Below, piece by piece: positions 5,591 to 12,149 of a stretch of DNA of 13,300 bases. A program made the translations under genes and the position numbers. The DNA is taken from contig JACPXS010000090.1 of NCBI GenBank assembly GCA_016196415.1, positions 1-13,300 on the forward strand. The letters are read 5' to 3'. Position 1 is the stretch's first letter. Every line of letters begins with the position of its first letter. The DNA comes from Candidatus Omnitrophota bacterium. GTDB taxonomy: Bacteria > Omnitrophota > Koll11 > Aquiviventales > Aquiviventaceae. The notes beneath the pieces are model-generated. The model had not been told where the DNA came from and searched no databases. It saw nothing but the letters and a program-made list of their open reading frames with translations.

Positions 5591-6481
5591 TCAGGACGCA
5601 GCAGGCATCACCGCACGCACTGGATGATCGGTGTGAATGATCTCAATGCGCCACGGGCGTGGTGCGCATCTGCGCATTTGGGCAGCGATCTCCTGCGCCT
5701 GTCCGCGATCGGCGCACAAGCCAAAGACGGAGGCACCGCTGCCGGACACACGAACCCCGAGGCATCCGAGATCGCGCATGTGTGACTGGATGATCCCACT
5801 GACGGGACAACGCCGGATCGCTTCAGGTTCCAGATCGTTCCACAACCCCTTAGCGAGCTCGCCAAGCGAGCCGTTGCGCAAGGCGTGTAGCACCATGGTA
5901 AGGGGGGGTTTTGGGGCTGTCAAGTCGAATCGCGCTCCCGCGTACACGTCACGCGTCGATAAACGCTCCTCAGGAACGACCAGGACGTGCGCCAAACGCG
6001 GGGCCTCGGCGACCGGCTCGCAGCGCTCGCCGCGCCCTCGGCCTACCGCAAAGGGCGCCTCAGCGAGGAAAAACGGCACATCGGATCCGAGTGAAGCGGC
6101 TAACGCGCCAAGCGGCGAGCGCTCCAGGTGAAGGCCCCACAGGACATTCAACCCGACCAAGGTGGCCGCCGCATCCGAAGAACCTCCTCCGAGCCCGGCC
6201 GCGATCGGGATGCGCTTCGTGAGGTGGATCCGAGCGCCGCGGGTCGTGCCGCACAGCCGTTGAAGGGCGCGGGCCGCTTGAATGACGAGATTGTCTTCCC
6301 CGCAAGCCAGGCTTGGATCGGTGCAGGTGAGGATGATCTCGCCGGGATGCGCCTCGAACGTCAGCTCATCCGCCAGATCAATGCGTTCAAAGAGCGTCTC
6401 GATCTCGTGGTAGCCGTCCGGCCGTCGTCCCAGAACTCGCAGATACAGATTGAGTTTGGCGGGTGCGCGCCGGCGAATCAT
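5591..6481 (-). CDS. ispE: 4-diphosphocytidyl-2-C-methyl-D-erythritol kinase
   Basis: IspE phosphorylates CDP-ME in the MEP (non-mevalonate) isoprenoid pathway, in the cytoplasm. The 296 residues follow the GHMP kinase plan: the N-terminal APAKLNLYLRV with Lys9, RPDGYHEIETLF (20-31), ATP-binding PIAAGLGGGSSDAAA (92-106), LGSDVPFFL with catalytic Asp134, and near the C terminus the VSGSGASVFG loop. Length is typical. The ATG at 6481-6479 starts the conserved region directly, though its Shine-Dalgarno is weak (ACCTCTTGA upstream). The gene is flanked by repeat-filled gaps on both sides: 302 nt to the transketolase stop and 364 nt to tRNA-Gln. Placement ahead of glmU and prs follows a common bacterial order. 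Confidence 0.95.
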   Translation of the reverse strand: MIRRRAPAKLNLYLRVLGRRPDGYHEIETLFERIDLADELTFEAHPGEIILTCTDPSLACGEDNLVIQAARALQRLCGTTRGARIHLTKRIPIAAGLGGGSSDAAATLVGLNVLWGLHLERSPLGALAASLGSDVPFFLAEAPFAVGRGRGERCEPVAEAPRLAHVLVVPEERLSTRDVYAGARFDLTAPKPPLTMVLHALRNGSLGELAKGLWNDLEPEAIRRCPVSGIIQSHMRDLGCLGVRVSGSGASVFGLCADRGQAQEIAAQMRRCAPRPWRIEIIHTDHPVRAVMPAAS

Positions 6482-6551
6482 TCAAGAGGTCTGCGCGTTG
6501 GCGCGTTTGCGGGTTGGCGCGTTTGCAACTTCGTCAGCAAACTTTTGTGAA

Positions 6552-6606
6552 GCTCCACGGCTTTACAGCCGTGGCCTCTTTGTTATCCGCTTCGCGGCCG
6601 TGGAGC
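6552..6606. repeat. Inner hairpin with alternative pairing
   Basis: CCACGGCT (6555-6562) and AGCCGTGG (6567-6574) form a perfect 8-bp stem with a TTAC loop. The same left arm, extended to GCTCCACGGC (6552-6561), also pairs with GCCGTGGAGC (6597-6606) over 10 bp. Two mutually exclusive stems are therefore possible. Function is unknown. Confidence 0.6.
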
Positions 6607-6651
6607 GGAACCCTCCGAAGCCTGCCCTGCTTCGCCAAGACTTCGCAGAGG

Positions 6652-6712
6652 CACCCTCCTCGCCGCCTTCCTCCCCCGGGCTCACGCCCGGGGCTTCCGG
6701 CGAAGGAGGGTG
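6652..6712. repeat. Long GC-rich hairpin
   Basis: The outer arm 6652-6665 pairs with 6698-6712 (CACCCTCCT..CGCCG against CGGCGAAGGAGGGTG, one bulged base). An inner perfect stem, CCCCGGGC (6674-6681) and GCCCGGGG (6686-6693), has a 4-nt TCAC loop. There is no T-tract on either side, so a classical intrinsic terminator is unlikely, but the structure could stall transcription or block 3' exonucleases. Confidence 0.65.
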
Positions 6713-6783
6713 AGCGGGTCGGCGCGTTGGCGAGTGATGAGCTGGCGGCTTCGTCAGCGGAATTTCGTGAACCCGAAAACGCG

Positions 6784-7755
6784 CTAACGCGCCAACCCGC
6801 TAACCCGTTTGTGTTTTCGACGAAGAACGTCTTTCGCAGCGTGGGCGATATCTTCCGGCATCAGATGGAAGACTTTCAGCAACTCCATCGGATCCCCGGA
6901 CGTGCCAAATCGATCCTCGATCCCTACGAATCGCATCGGCACCGGATGGTGCTGCACGAGCACTTCAGCGACCGCGCTGCCTAGCCCGCCCAGCACCGTA
7001 TGTTCTTCGGCCGTGACGATCGCCCCCGTGTCGTTGGCGGCGGCGAGTATGGCCGCCTCATCCAGCGGCTTGATCGTGTGGACGTTGAGGACCCGGGCCT
7101 GGATGCCCTCCTTGGCCAGCACCTCGGCGGCCTGGAGCGCGTGCGCCACCATGAGGCCGCAGCCGATCAGGGTCACATCGTCGCCGTCGCGCATGACGAC
7201 CGCCTCCCCGATCCGGTAGGGATCTGCGGCGCGCGTCACCGCCGGTACCGGGGCCCGCCCCAGACGGAGGAAGACCGGTCCGGGGTAGTCGGCGCAGGCG
7301 ATCGTCGCTTGTTTGGCCTCCGCGGCATCGCAGGGGACAACCACCGTCATGTGGGGCAGGGTGCGCATGTGCGCGATCTCTTCAAGGGCCTCAGCCGTCG
7401 CGCCATCCGCTCCGACGGAGAGCCCCCCATGCGAGCCGGCGATCTTGACGTTCAGCCGCTGGTAGCAGACGGCCATCCGAAGCTGCTCGAGCGTTTTGCC
7501 CGTCACGAATTGCGAGAACGAGCAGGCGAAGGGAATCTTTCCTGCCAGCGCAAGGCCCGCGGCCGTTCCGATCATGTCCTGCTCGGCGATCCCAACGGAG
7601 AAGAAGCGCTCGGGGTACTGCTTCTTGAACCAGATCGCCCGGGCTGAGTCCTCCAAGTCGCCGGAGAGCGCGACCACAGCAGGATGCGTCTTGCCCAGCT
7701 CCAACAACCCTTCGCCGAATCCGTCGCGCGTGGGCTTGTCAGGCATTGCGTACAT
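6784..7755 (-). CDS. Transketolase, C-terminal subunit (pyrimidine-binding and C domains)
   Basis: The 323 residues cover the second half of a transketolase: the pyrimidine-binding domain with GIAEQDM, where Glu58 is the cofactor-activating Glu, and SHGGLSVGADG (108-118), then the C-terminal domain from about 190. With the N-terminal subunit it would transfer two-carbon units between sugar phosphates, supplying ribose 5-phosphate for Prs. The usual GxxHQ after VGxDG reads GATAEA, so the substrate-contact His is replaced by Ala121. The ATG at 7755 is given, but the ATG at 7746 is an alternative, with GGTGG (7756-7760) spaced 9 nt from it. The last codons and TAG stop come from a palindromic repeat. 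It is separated by 144 nt of repeat from its partner gene. Confidence 0.92.
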   Translation of the reverse strand: MYAMPDKPTRDGFGEGLLELGKTHPAVVALSGDLEDSARAIWFKKQYPERFFSVGIAEQDMIGTAAGLALAGKIPFACSFSQFVTGKTLEQLRMAVCYQRLNVKIAGSHGGLSVGADGATAEALEEIAHMRTLPHMTVVVPCDAAEAKQATIACADYPGPVFLRLGRAPVPAVTRAADPYRIGEAVVMRDGDDVTLIGCGLMVAHALQAAEVLAKEGIQARVLNVHTIKPLDEAAILAAANDTGAIVTAEEHTVLGGLGSAVAEVLVQHHPVPMRFVGIEDRFGTSGDPMELLKVFHLMPEDIAHAAKDVLRRKHKRVSGLAR

Positions 7756-7762
7756 CCACCGA

Positions 7763-7892
7763 AATCACCAATGACCAAACTACAAATACCAAACAAGCTC
7801 CAATCACCAATAACCGAATCACCAGACCGGGTGGTGATTGGGGCTTGGTCATTGGTGATTGTTTGGATCTTGGGATTTGGTGATTGGTGATT
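7763..7892. repeat. Palindrome of CACCAAT-type words between transketolase subunit genes
   Basis: AATCACCAATGACCAA (7763-7778) is the exact reverse complement of 7845-7860. A second pair, 7797-7809 with 7832-7844, matches 12 of 13, so the region can fold into one long interrupted hairpin. A further copy of TTGGTGATTGGTGATT follows at 7877-7892. The AT-rich composition contrasts with the GC-rich genes either side. It fills the whole gap between the two transketolase genes; I see no gene or promoter in it. Confidence 0.75.
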
Positions 7893-7899
7893 AGACGAT

Positions 7900-8739
7900 T
7901 CATGTCTTCGCCGTATCCAACTCTTTTAACGCCCGCTCCAGCTCCTCCGGCTTCGGCGCGACGCCGTGCCAGGCGGGATTCAACTCCATGAATGAGACGC
8001 CCTTACCCTTCACCGTCCGCGCCACAATGACTTGGGGCTTGCCCGTGATCGTCCCGGCCTCGTCATAGGCCTTGAGGACTTGCGCGAGGTCGTGCCCGTT
8101 GATTTCAATCGCGTGCCAGCCAAAGGCGCGCCATTTCTCCGCAAGCGGCTCGATATCCTGAATCTCCTTGACGGGGCCGTTCTGCTGGAGCTGGTTCGCA
8201 TCGATGATGGCGCAGACCGCATCGAGCTGGTGATGATGGGAGGTCATGGCAGCCTCCCAGACCTGGCCTTCCTGAATTTCCCCATCGCCCATGAGACAGA
8301 ACACGCGTCGGCGCCGTCCGTCCAATCGATCCGCCAGCGCCACGCCGTTGGCCATGGACAAGCCCTGCCCAAGCGATCCGGCGGCGATTTCCACGCCCGG
8401 AACCGACCACCGCTCGGGATGGCCTTGCAGCCGCGTCGGAAAGCGGCGCAAGGTCATGAGTTCCTCGTTCGGAAAGTACCCGTGGGAGGCCAGCACCGCG
8501 TAGAGCGCCGGGCAGCCGTGGCCCTTGGAGAGAAAGAAGAGGTCGCGCTCCGGCCAGTCGGGACGCGCTGGGTCATGGCGCAGCGCATGCCAGTACAGCC
8601 CGATGAGGAGCTCCACCATAGAGAGCGATCCTCCCGGGTGTCCGCTGCCGGCCGTGGCGATCATGCGCAAGATCGTCTGGCGCAACTCGACGGCCAATCG
8701 TCTCAAGGCGGGAAGATCCGGTGTGCTGGTGCGCATCAT
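7900..8739 (-). CDS. Transketolase, N-terminal subunit (TPP-binding domain)
   Basis: The 279 residues match the thiamine-diphosphate domain of transketolase: GSGHPGGSLS with His34 (31-40), FLSKGHGCPALY (69-80), SLGQGLSMANG (122-132), and the metal/TPP motif GDGEIQEGQVWEA at 151-163 followed by IIDANQLQ (Asp180, Asn182). It lacks the pyrimidine-binding half, which is encoded by the next gene, as in the known two-gene transketolases of many bacteria and archaea. The ATG at 8739 lies inside the ATGA shared with the TPR gene stop, indicating coupled translation; a second ATG follows directly at 8736. The stop at 7900 precedes the repeat-filled 144-nt gap. Confidence 0.93.
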   Translation of the reverse strand: MMRTSTPDLPALRRLAVELRQTILRMIATAGSGHPGGSLSMVELLIGLYWHALRHDPARPDWPERDLFFLSKGHGCPALYAVLASHGYFPNEELMTLRRFPTRLQGHPERWSVPGVEIAAGSLGQGLSMANGVALADRLDGRRRRVFCLMGDGEIQEGQVWEAAMTSHHHQLDAVCAIIDANQLQQNGPVKEIQDIEPLAEKWRAFGWHAIEINGHDLAQVLKAYDEAGTITGKPQVIVARTVKGKGVSFMELNPAWHGVAPKPEELERALKELDTAKT

Positions 8740-10298
8740 GGGCTCGGCGCGGCCTCCTCGGAAGACATGAGCTGGTTGAGTTTGTCTTGGATCGCCGCCT
8801 GGTGCTGATCCAATTCAAGCGCTCGCTGCCAACTGCGGCGAGCCCGTTCCACGTCATGCCGCTTGAAGTACGCTTCCCCTAAGTGGTCGAAAATGACCGG
8901 GTCCGTTCCGACCCGTTGCGCGGCGCGCTCCAAGTACGTGATCGCCTCTTCCAGCTTCCCCATTTTGTAATACACCCAGCCTAAGCTGTCCAGGTAGGCC
9001 CCGTTATCCGGATCAAGCTGCAGCGCGCGTTCAATGAGCGTTTTCGCTTCGCTCAAATGCTCGCCGGATTCCGCATCCAGATAGCCGAGGTAGTTCAGCG
9101 CATCCGGATGGTTCGGATCCAGCTCCACCGCGCGCAAGAGATTCGCCCTCGCGTCTTGCTGGCGACCCAGCTGATCGAGTTGCGCCGCGAGATAGAAGTG
9201 CGCTTGCGCGTAATCCTCCTTCTTCGCCACCGCCCGCTCAAAGGCGCGCAGGGCCTCCTGCGTTTGCTTCGCTTCCCGGTAGACGATGCCAAGCACCACG
9301 TAGAGCTCCGGCGGGTCGTCCAGCTCCTTGAGTTTTCGCGCAAGGAATTGGGTGGCCTCCTCAAACCGGTCCTGGGCCAACCAGACGCGGACCAGCCCCA
9401 TGATCGCTTCCACGTCGCCTGGGTTCAAATCCAGGATGGATTGATAGTTCAGCGTCGCCTCGCGGAACTGCTTGGCGTTCAGATAGGCCCGTGCCGCGTG
9501 GTGGTAGAGGCGCGGATTCAGCGGATCCAAGCGTGCCGCTTCCACGTAGTGCGCCGCCGCTTGCTCAAACTGCCCGCTCAGCTCGTAGGTGAGCCCCAGC
9601 GCGACGCGGGTGTCGATGGATTCCGGCGCAAGCTCAAAGGCGCGCGAGAGCTCCTGAATCGCTTCGTCAAACTGGTTCATCCGGCCGTAGAGCACGCCCA
9701 GATTAAAGGAGAGCTGGCTGGAGGGGCCTTCCTCTTGAATCAACCGTTGATAGATCGCCACGGCGCTCGGGAGTTTGCCCTGCAGGACATAGAGATCGGC
9801 GAGGGTGCTCATGACAAACTGATCATTGGGCTCCAACTGGAGCAGCCGCTCATAGGCGACAATGGCGTTGTCGAGCTCGCCCCGCGAGGCGTGCAGCATC
9901 GCCACCCACCGGAGGGCATCGGGATGGTTGGGATCTATCGCGAGCACTTTGGTAAATGCCTGGAGCGCCCGATCCGTCTCGCCCATCTTGAGATAGGTCG
10001 CGCCGATGCGGACATGTAAGAACGGGGAGCTTCGATCGCGCTCCAACGCGAGCCGGTACGCACCGAGCGCCTCCGGGAGCTTCGAGGAACGCTCCAGCAT
10101 GAGCCCGCGGAGGTAGGTGCCGTAGGCGCGGTCGCGGTGGCGGCGCATCGTCGACGGAGCGGCGCATCCCGCAGCAAGCGCAAGCGCCACGGCGACCGTC
10201 CACAGACTCGGTGCTCGGAACGAAGTCCGCGAGCATCTGACGATTCGCGCGTGAGCGATGCCCGTTGGGAGCGCCGTTGATTGGTCCGATGCTGCCAT
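8736..10298 (-). CDS. TPR-repeat lipoprotein
   Basis: The 520-residue product has a hydrophobic segment at about 32-44 ending in LAAGC, so Cys45 is the likely lipidation site; this predicts export and anchoring to a membrane. About 13 tetratricopeptide repeats of 34 residues fill residues 58-507, many with the G.Y...G....A...Y..AL.LDP.. pattern, for example in PDALNYLGYLDAESGEHL and AYLDSLGWVYYKMGKLEE. TPR arrays are protein-binding scaffolds; the partner cannot be read from sequence. The ATG at 10298-10296 has no clear Shine-Dalgarno, and the N-region before the hydrophobic stretch is long (31 residues), so a later start is possible though none is obvious. It begins 49 nt after hisG and its stop overlaps the transketolase start by 4 nt. 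Confidence 0.85.
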   Translation of the reverse strand: MAASDQSTALPTGIAHARIVRCSRTSFRAPSLWTVAVALALAAGCAAPSTMRRHRDRAYGTYLRGLMLERSSKLPEALGAYRLALERDRSSPFLHVRIGATYLKMGETDRALQAFTKVLAIDPNHPDALRWVAMLHASRGELDNAIVAYERLLQLEPNDQFVMSTLADLYVLQGKLPSAVAIYQRLIQEEGPSSQLSFNLGVLYGRMNQFDEAIQELSRAFELAPESIDTRVALGLTYELSGQFEQAAAHYVEAARLDPLNPRLYHHAARAYLNAKQFREATLNYQSILDLNPGDVEAIMGLVRVWLAQDRFEEATQFLARKLKELDDPPELYVVLGIVYREAKQTQEALRAFERAVAKKEDYAQAHFYLAAQLDQLGRQQDARANLLRAVELDPNHPDALNYLGYLDAESGEHLSEAKTLIERALQLDPDNGAYLDSLGWVYYKMGKLEEAITYLERAAQRVGTDPVIFDHLGEAYFKRHDVERARRSWQRALELDQHQAAIQDKLNQLMSSEEAAPSP

Positions 10299-10347
10299 GC
10301 TGCGTGAGGAGGTCCCATCGCCGGTGGGCGATGGACCGGCCGGCCCG

Positions 10348-11349
10348 TCAATAAATCACTTTATTGAGCGGGTACTCGATAATGTCCTGAGCCCCGGCGT
10401 CTTTCAGTTGGGGGATGAGCGCTTTGATCTGGCGCTCCTCGATCACAATCTCCACGGCCCACCACGGGTCGCGATCATCCCGCGACCACAACTTGGAAAT
10501 CGTGGGCCGTTTCATCGCAGGCAGCGCGTCCACCACGCGTTGGAGCTTGCGCTCCGGCACGTTGAGCTTCACCCCAACCTTGCCGTCCGCCTCCACCGCG
10601 CCGACGAGCAAGGTTTTGAGGCTCTCGATCTTGCGACGCCGCCAGGGATCAATCATCGCCGAGGCGTTGGCGATCAACTGCGTCGCGGACTCGCAGACCG
10701 TTTCGAGAATCCGCAGCCCGTTGGCCGCCAGCGTCTGGCCGGTCTCCGTCAGCTCGACGATGGCATCAACGAGCCCGGTGCGCACCTTGCCTTCGGTCGC
10801 CCCCCACGAAAATTCCACCTCCGCCTGGACGCGGTGCTTGGCCAGGTACTCTTTCGTGACGGTGACGAGCTCTGTCGCGATGCGCTTGCCCTCCAAATCG
10901 CGCAAGGAGCGGATCGGCGCGTTCGCCGGCACCGCCAGCACCCACCGCACCGGATGGCGCGTGCGCTTGGCGTAGACCAGCTCCGCCACCCGCTCAACGC
11001 GTGATCGGTTCTCCAGCACCCAGTCGTTTCCGGTAATGCCGCAATCGAGGCTGCCCTGCTCAACGTAGCGGGACATCTCCTGCGCTCGCAGGAGCATGGG
11101 CTCCAGCTCCGGATCATCAATCGAGGGCAGGTAGGAGCGTTCGCTGATGATGACCTTGAACCCGGCCCGCTCAAACAAGCGAACCGTCGCCTCCTGCAGG
11201 CTTCCTTTCGGCAGCCCGATTTTAAGGCGCTGAGCGGACGCGGAGGTCTCGGACGCGCGACGGTGGGCCTTGGCGTCCGCGCTCACTGAGCCGGCCCTGG
11301 ACCGCGGCGTCGGCCCGCTGGATGAGCGCTGTTGGCGTTTGGCTGTCAT
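10348..11349 (-). CDS. hisG: ATP phosphoribosyltransferase, long form with regulatory domain
   Basis: HisG joins ATP and PRPP in the first step of histidine synthesis. After a 41-residue Arg/Ser/Ala-rich extension, the enzyme starts at RLKIGLPKGSLQEATVRLF and shows EQGSLDCGITGNDW, the GATEGKVRTGLVDAIVELTETG PRPP-binding region, and a C-terminal ACT-like domain (about the last 95 residues, ending DIIEYPLNKVIY) that marks the histidine-regulated long form, which needs no HisZ. I chose the ATG at 11349-11347, giving 333 residues; the frame continues upstream to a TTG at 11484, but that part is not HisG-like. A GTG at the Val-Ser-Ala of the extension is another option. Other his genes are absent nearby. 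A strong promoter lies about 170 nt upstream. Confidence 0.92.
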   Translation of the reverse strand: MTAKRQQRSSSGPTPRSRAGSVSADAKAHRRASETSASAQRLKIGLPKGSLQEATVRLFERAGFKVIISERSYLPSIDDPELEPMLLRAQEMSRYVEQGSLDCGITGNDWVLENRSRVERVAELVYAKRTRHPVRWVLAVPANAPIRSLRDLEGKRIATELVTVTKEYLAKHRVQAEVEFSWGATEGKVRTGLVDAIVELTETGQTLAANGLRILETVCESATQLIANASAMIDPWRRRKIESLKTLLVGAVEADGKVGVKLNVPERKLQRVVDALPAMKRPTISKLWSRDDRDPWWAVEIVIEERQIKALIPQLKDAGAQDIIEYPLNKVIY

Positions 11350-11516
11350 CGAATCACTCGTGGCATCGATCTGTGGCGACACACCGGCAGACACACCAGA
11401 CGTTGAGCAAACGAAGCGCGCCAATATCCTGAAGGATCCCAATGTCACCCCGTCCCGCCGGCAGGAAAGCTCGACGGGAAGCAACAGTCGTGAGCCATGA
11501 GGGATGGCGCCTCAAG

Positions 11517-11545
11517 ATTGTACAGGAGGCGTTTCACAGTGTCAA
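11517..11545 (-). promoter_or_regulatory. Sigma-70 promoter for hisG and downstream genes
   Basis: On the reverse strand TTGACA (complement of 11540-11545) is followed after exactly 17 nt by TACAAT (complement of 11517-11522). This is a perfect -35 and a one-mismatch -10 box. Transcription would begin near 11510 and give a leader of roughly 160 nt before the chosen hisG start. It is the clearest promoter in the window and probably drives at least hisG, the TPR gene and the transketolase genes. Confidence 0.75.
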
Positions 11546-11552
11546 TCGAGCG

Positions 11553-11704
11553 GGTCGGCGGGTAGTGGTCAAGTTTGGCGGGTGACGCGGAGCCGGGTTC
11601 CCTTCGGCCGCCCGCAGAACCAGCGCGATAGTCGATGGGCGAGGACGAACGAAGGGTGGCGCAGCGGCGGGCCCCGCCAAACTTGACCACTACCGGTCGG
11701 CGGG
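11553..11704. mobile_element. MITE-like element with 22-bp terminal inverted repeats
   Basis: Positions 11561-11582 and 11673-11694 are exact reverse complements over 22 bp (the left arm begins GGTAGTGGTCAAGTTTGG). They enclose 90 nt with no open frame of note. The 10-mer GGTCGGCGGG stands on both outer sides, at 11553-11562 and 11695-11704, and could be a target-site duplication. A total length of about 130-150 bp with no transposase fits a miniature inverted-repeat element. It lies in the 375-bp gap between the rescue-factor gene and hisG, just upstream of the hisG promoter. I cannot assign its parent IS family. Confidence 0.65.
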
Positions 11705-11724
11705 AGATGGTCAGAACAGGCGGC

Positions 11725-12141
11725 TTACTGATCGATGCAGGGGATGCGACGCAGCGCTTTCTTCCTCGCGTGAAGCTTTTTGGCCGCCAGCAGGCGTTCC
11801 TTGACCGCTTGAGGGCGACGGCGCCGCTGGCGTTGCATCATCGCGCGCCGCTGGGTTTCGGCCCTCCGTTCGAGTCTCCGCTTTGCGTCCAACCGAGCGA
11901 GCAACAGCCGCCGAGCCAACACCCGATTGAGCGCCTGTGACCGCTCCTGTTGGCAACGGACTTCAAGGCCGCTGGGCCGGTGCCGCAACACGACACAGGT
12001 GGAGGTTTTGTTCGCGCGCTGGCCGCCCGGGCCGCTGGAGCGGACGAAGGATTCCTCCAGGTCGCGTTCCTGCACGCCAAGCCGCTGCATCCACGCCTCA
12101 AGCGCGCGCTGCGGCCCCGGTGAAATCATTCCCGTCGGCAT
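11725..12141 (-). CDS. Release-factor-like ribosome rescue protein (GGQ domain)
   Basis: The 138-residue protein carries the class I release factor catalytic domain with SSGPGGQRANKTSTCV: the GGQ tripeptide is at 39-41, and the Gln41 region hydrolyses peptidyl-tRNA in this family. RSQALNRVLARRLL follows, as in ArfB/YaeJ and C12orf65-type proteins. No stop-codon recognition domains are present. From about residue 85 the chain is very basic and helical (KRRLERRAETQRR, then KERLLAAKKLHARKK), as expected for a tail that enters the mRNA channel of stalled ribosomes. The closer match is to bacterial C12orf65-like factors rather than true ArfB, so I give no symbol. The ATG at 12141 follows the upstream stop by 8 nt; the ATG at 12129 is an alternative. 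Confidence 0.85.
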   Translation of the reverse strand: MPTGMISPGPQRALEAWMQRLGVQERDLEESFVRSSGPGGQRANKTSTCVVLRHRPSGLEVRCQQERSQALNRVLARRLLLARLDAKRRLERRAETQRRAMMQRQRRRRPQAVKERLLAAKKLHARKKALRRIPCIDQ

Positions 12142-12149
12142 CTGGCCTG

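Larger units (their letters stand above)
6494..6800. repeat. Nested palindromic repeat region between transketolase C subunit and ispE
   Basis: Almost the whole 302-nt gap is inverted repeat. The outer arms GCGGGTTGGCGCGTT (6509-6523) and AACGCGCCAACCCGC (6786-6800) match over 15 of 15. Two direct repeats, 6529-6551 and 6749-6771, share 19 of 23 bases, and GCGCGTTGGCG occurs at 6494-6504 and 6722-6732. Inside lie two more hairpins, listed separately. The right arm runs into the transketolase gene and supplies its last codons and stop. I see no gene in this gap. A transposon-derived or REP-like element with a second palindrome inserted in it is one explanation. Confidence 0.75.

Noticed and set aside
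6652..6712. Intrinsic terminator after transketolase
   Set aside because: The stem is strong but there is no run of T on either strand after it, and it is nested in a larger repeat.
7000..7647. Plus-strand frame opposite the transketolase C subunit
   Set aside because: The opposite strand has intact transketolase motifs, and this frame has none.
5430..7892. CRISPR array
   Set aside because: The repeats are palindromic words of uneven length and spacing with no constant repeat-spacer pattern, and no cas gene is present.
9057..10019. Long plus-strand frame of 320 residues opposite the TPR gene
   Set aside because: It is antisense to a gene with 13 clear TPR repeats; GC-rich repeats often leave the opposite strand open.
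11350..11484. Longer HisG starting at TTG 11484
   Set aside because: The extra residues are not HisG-like and no ribosome binding site supports that start.
11447..11500. 17-codon leader peptide (MAHDCCFPSS...) just after the predicted hisG transcription start
   Set aside because: It has only one His codon and no terminator/antiterminator pair, so it does not look like a his attenuator; it may be a chance frame.
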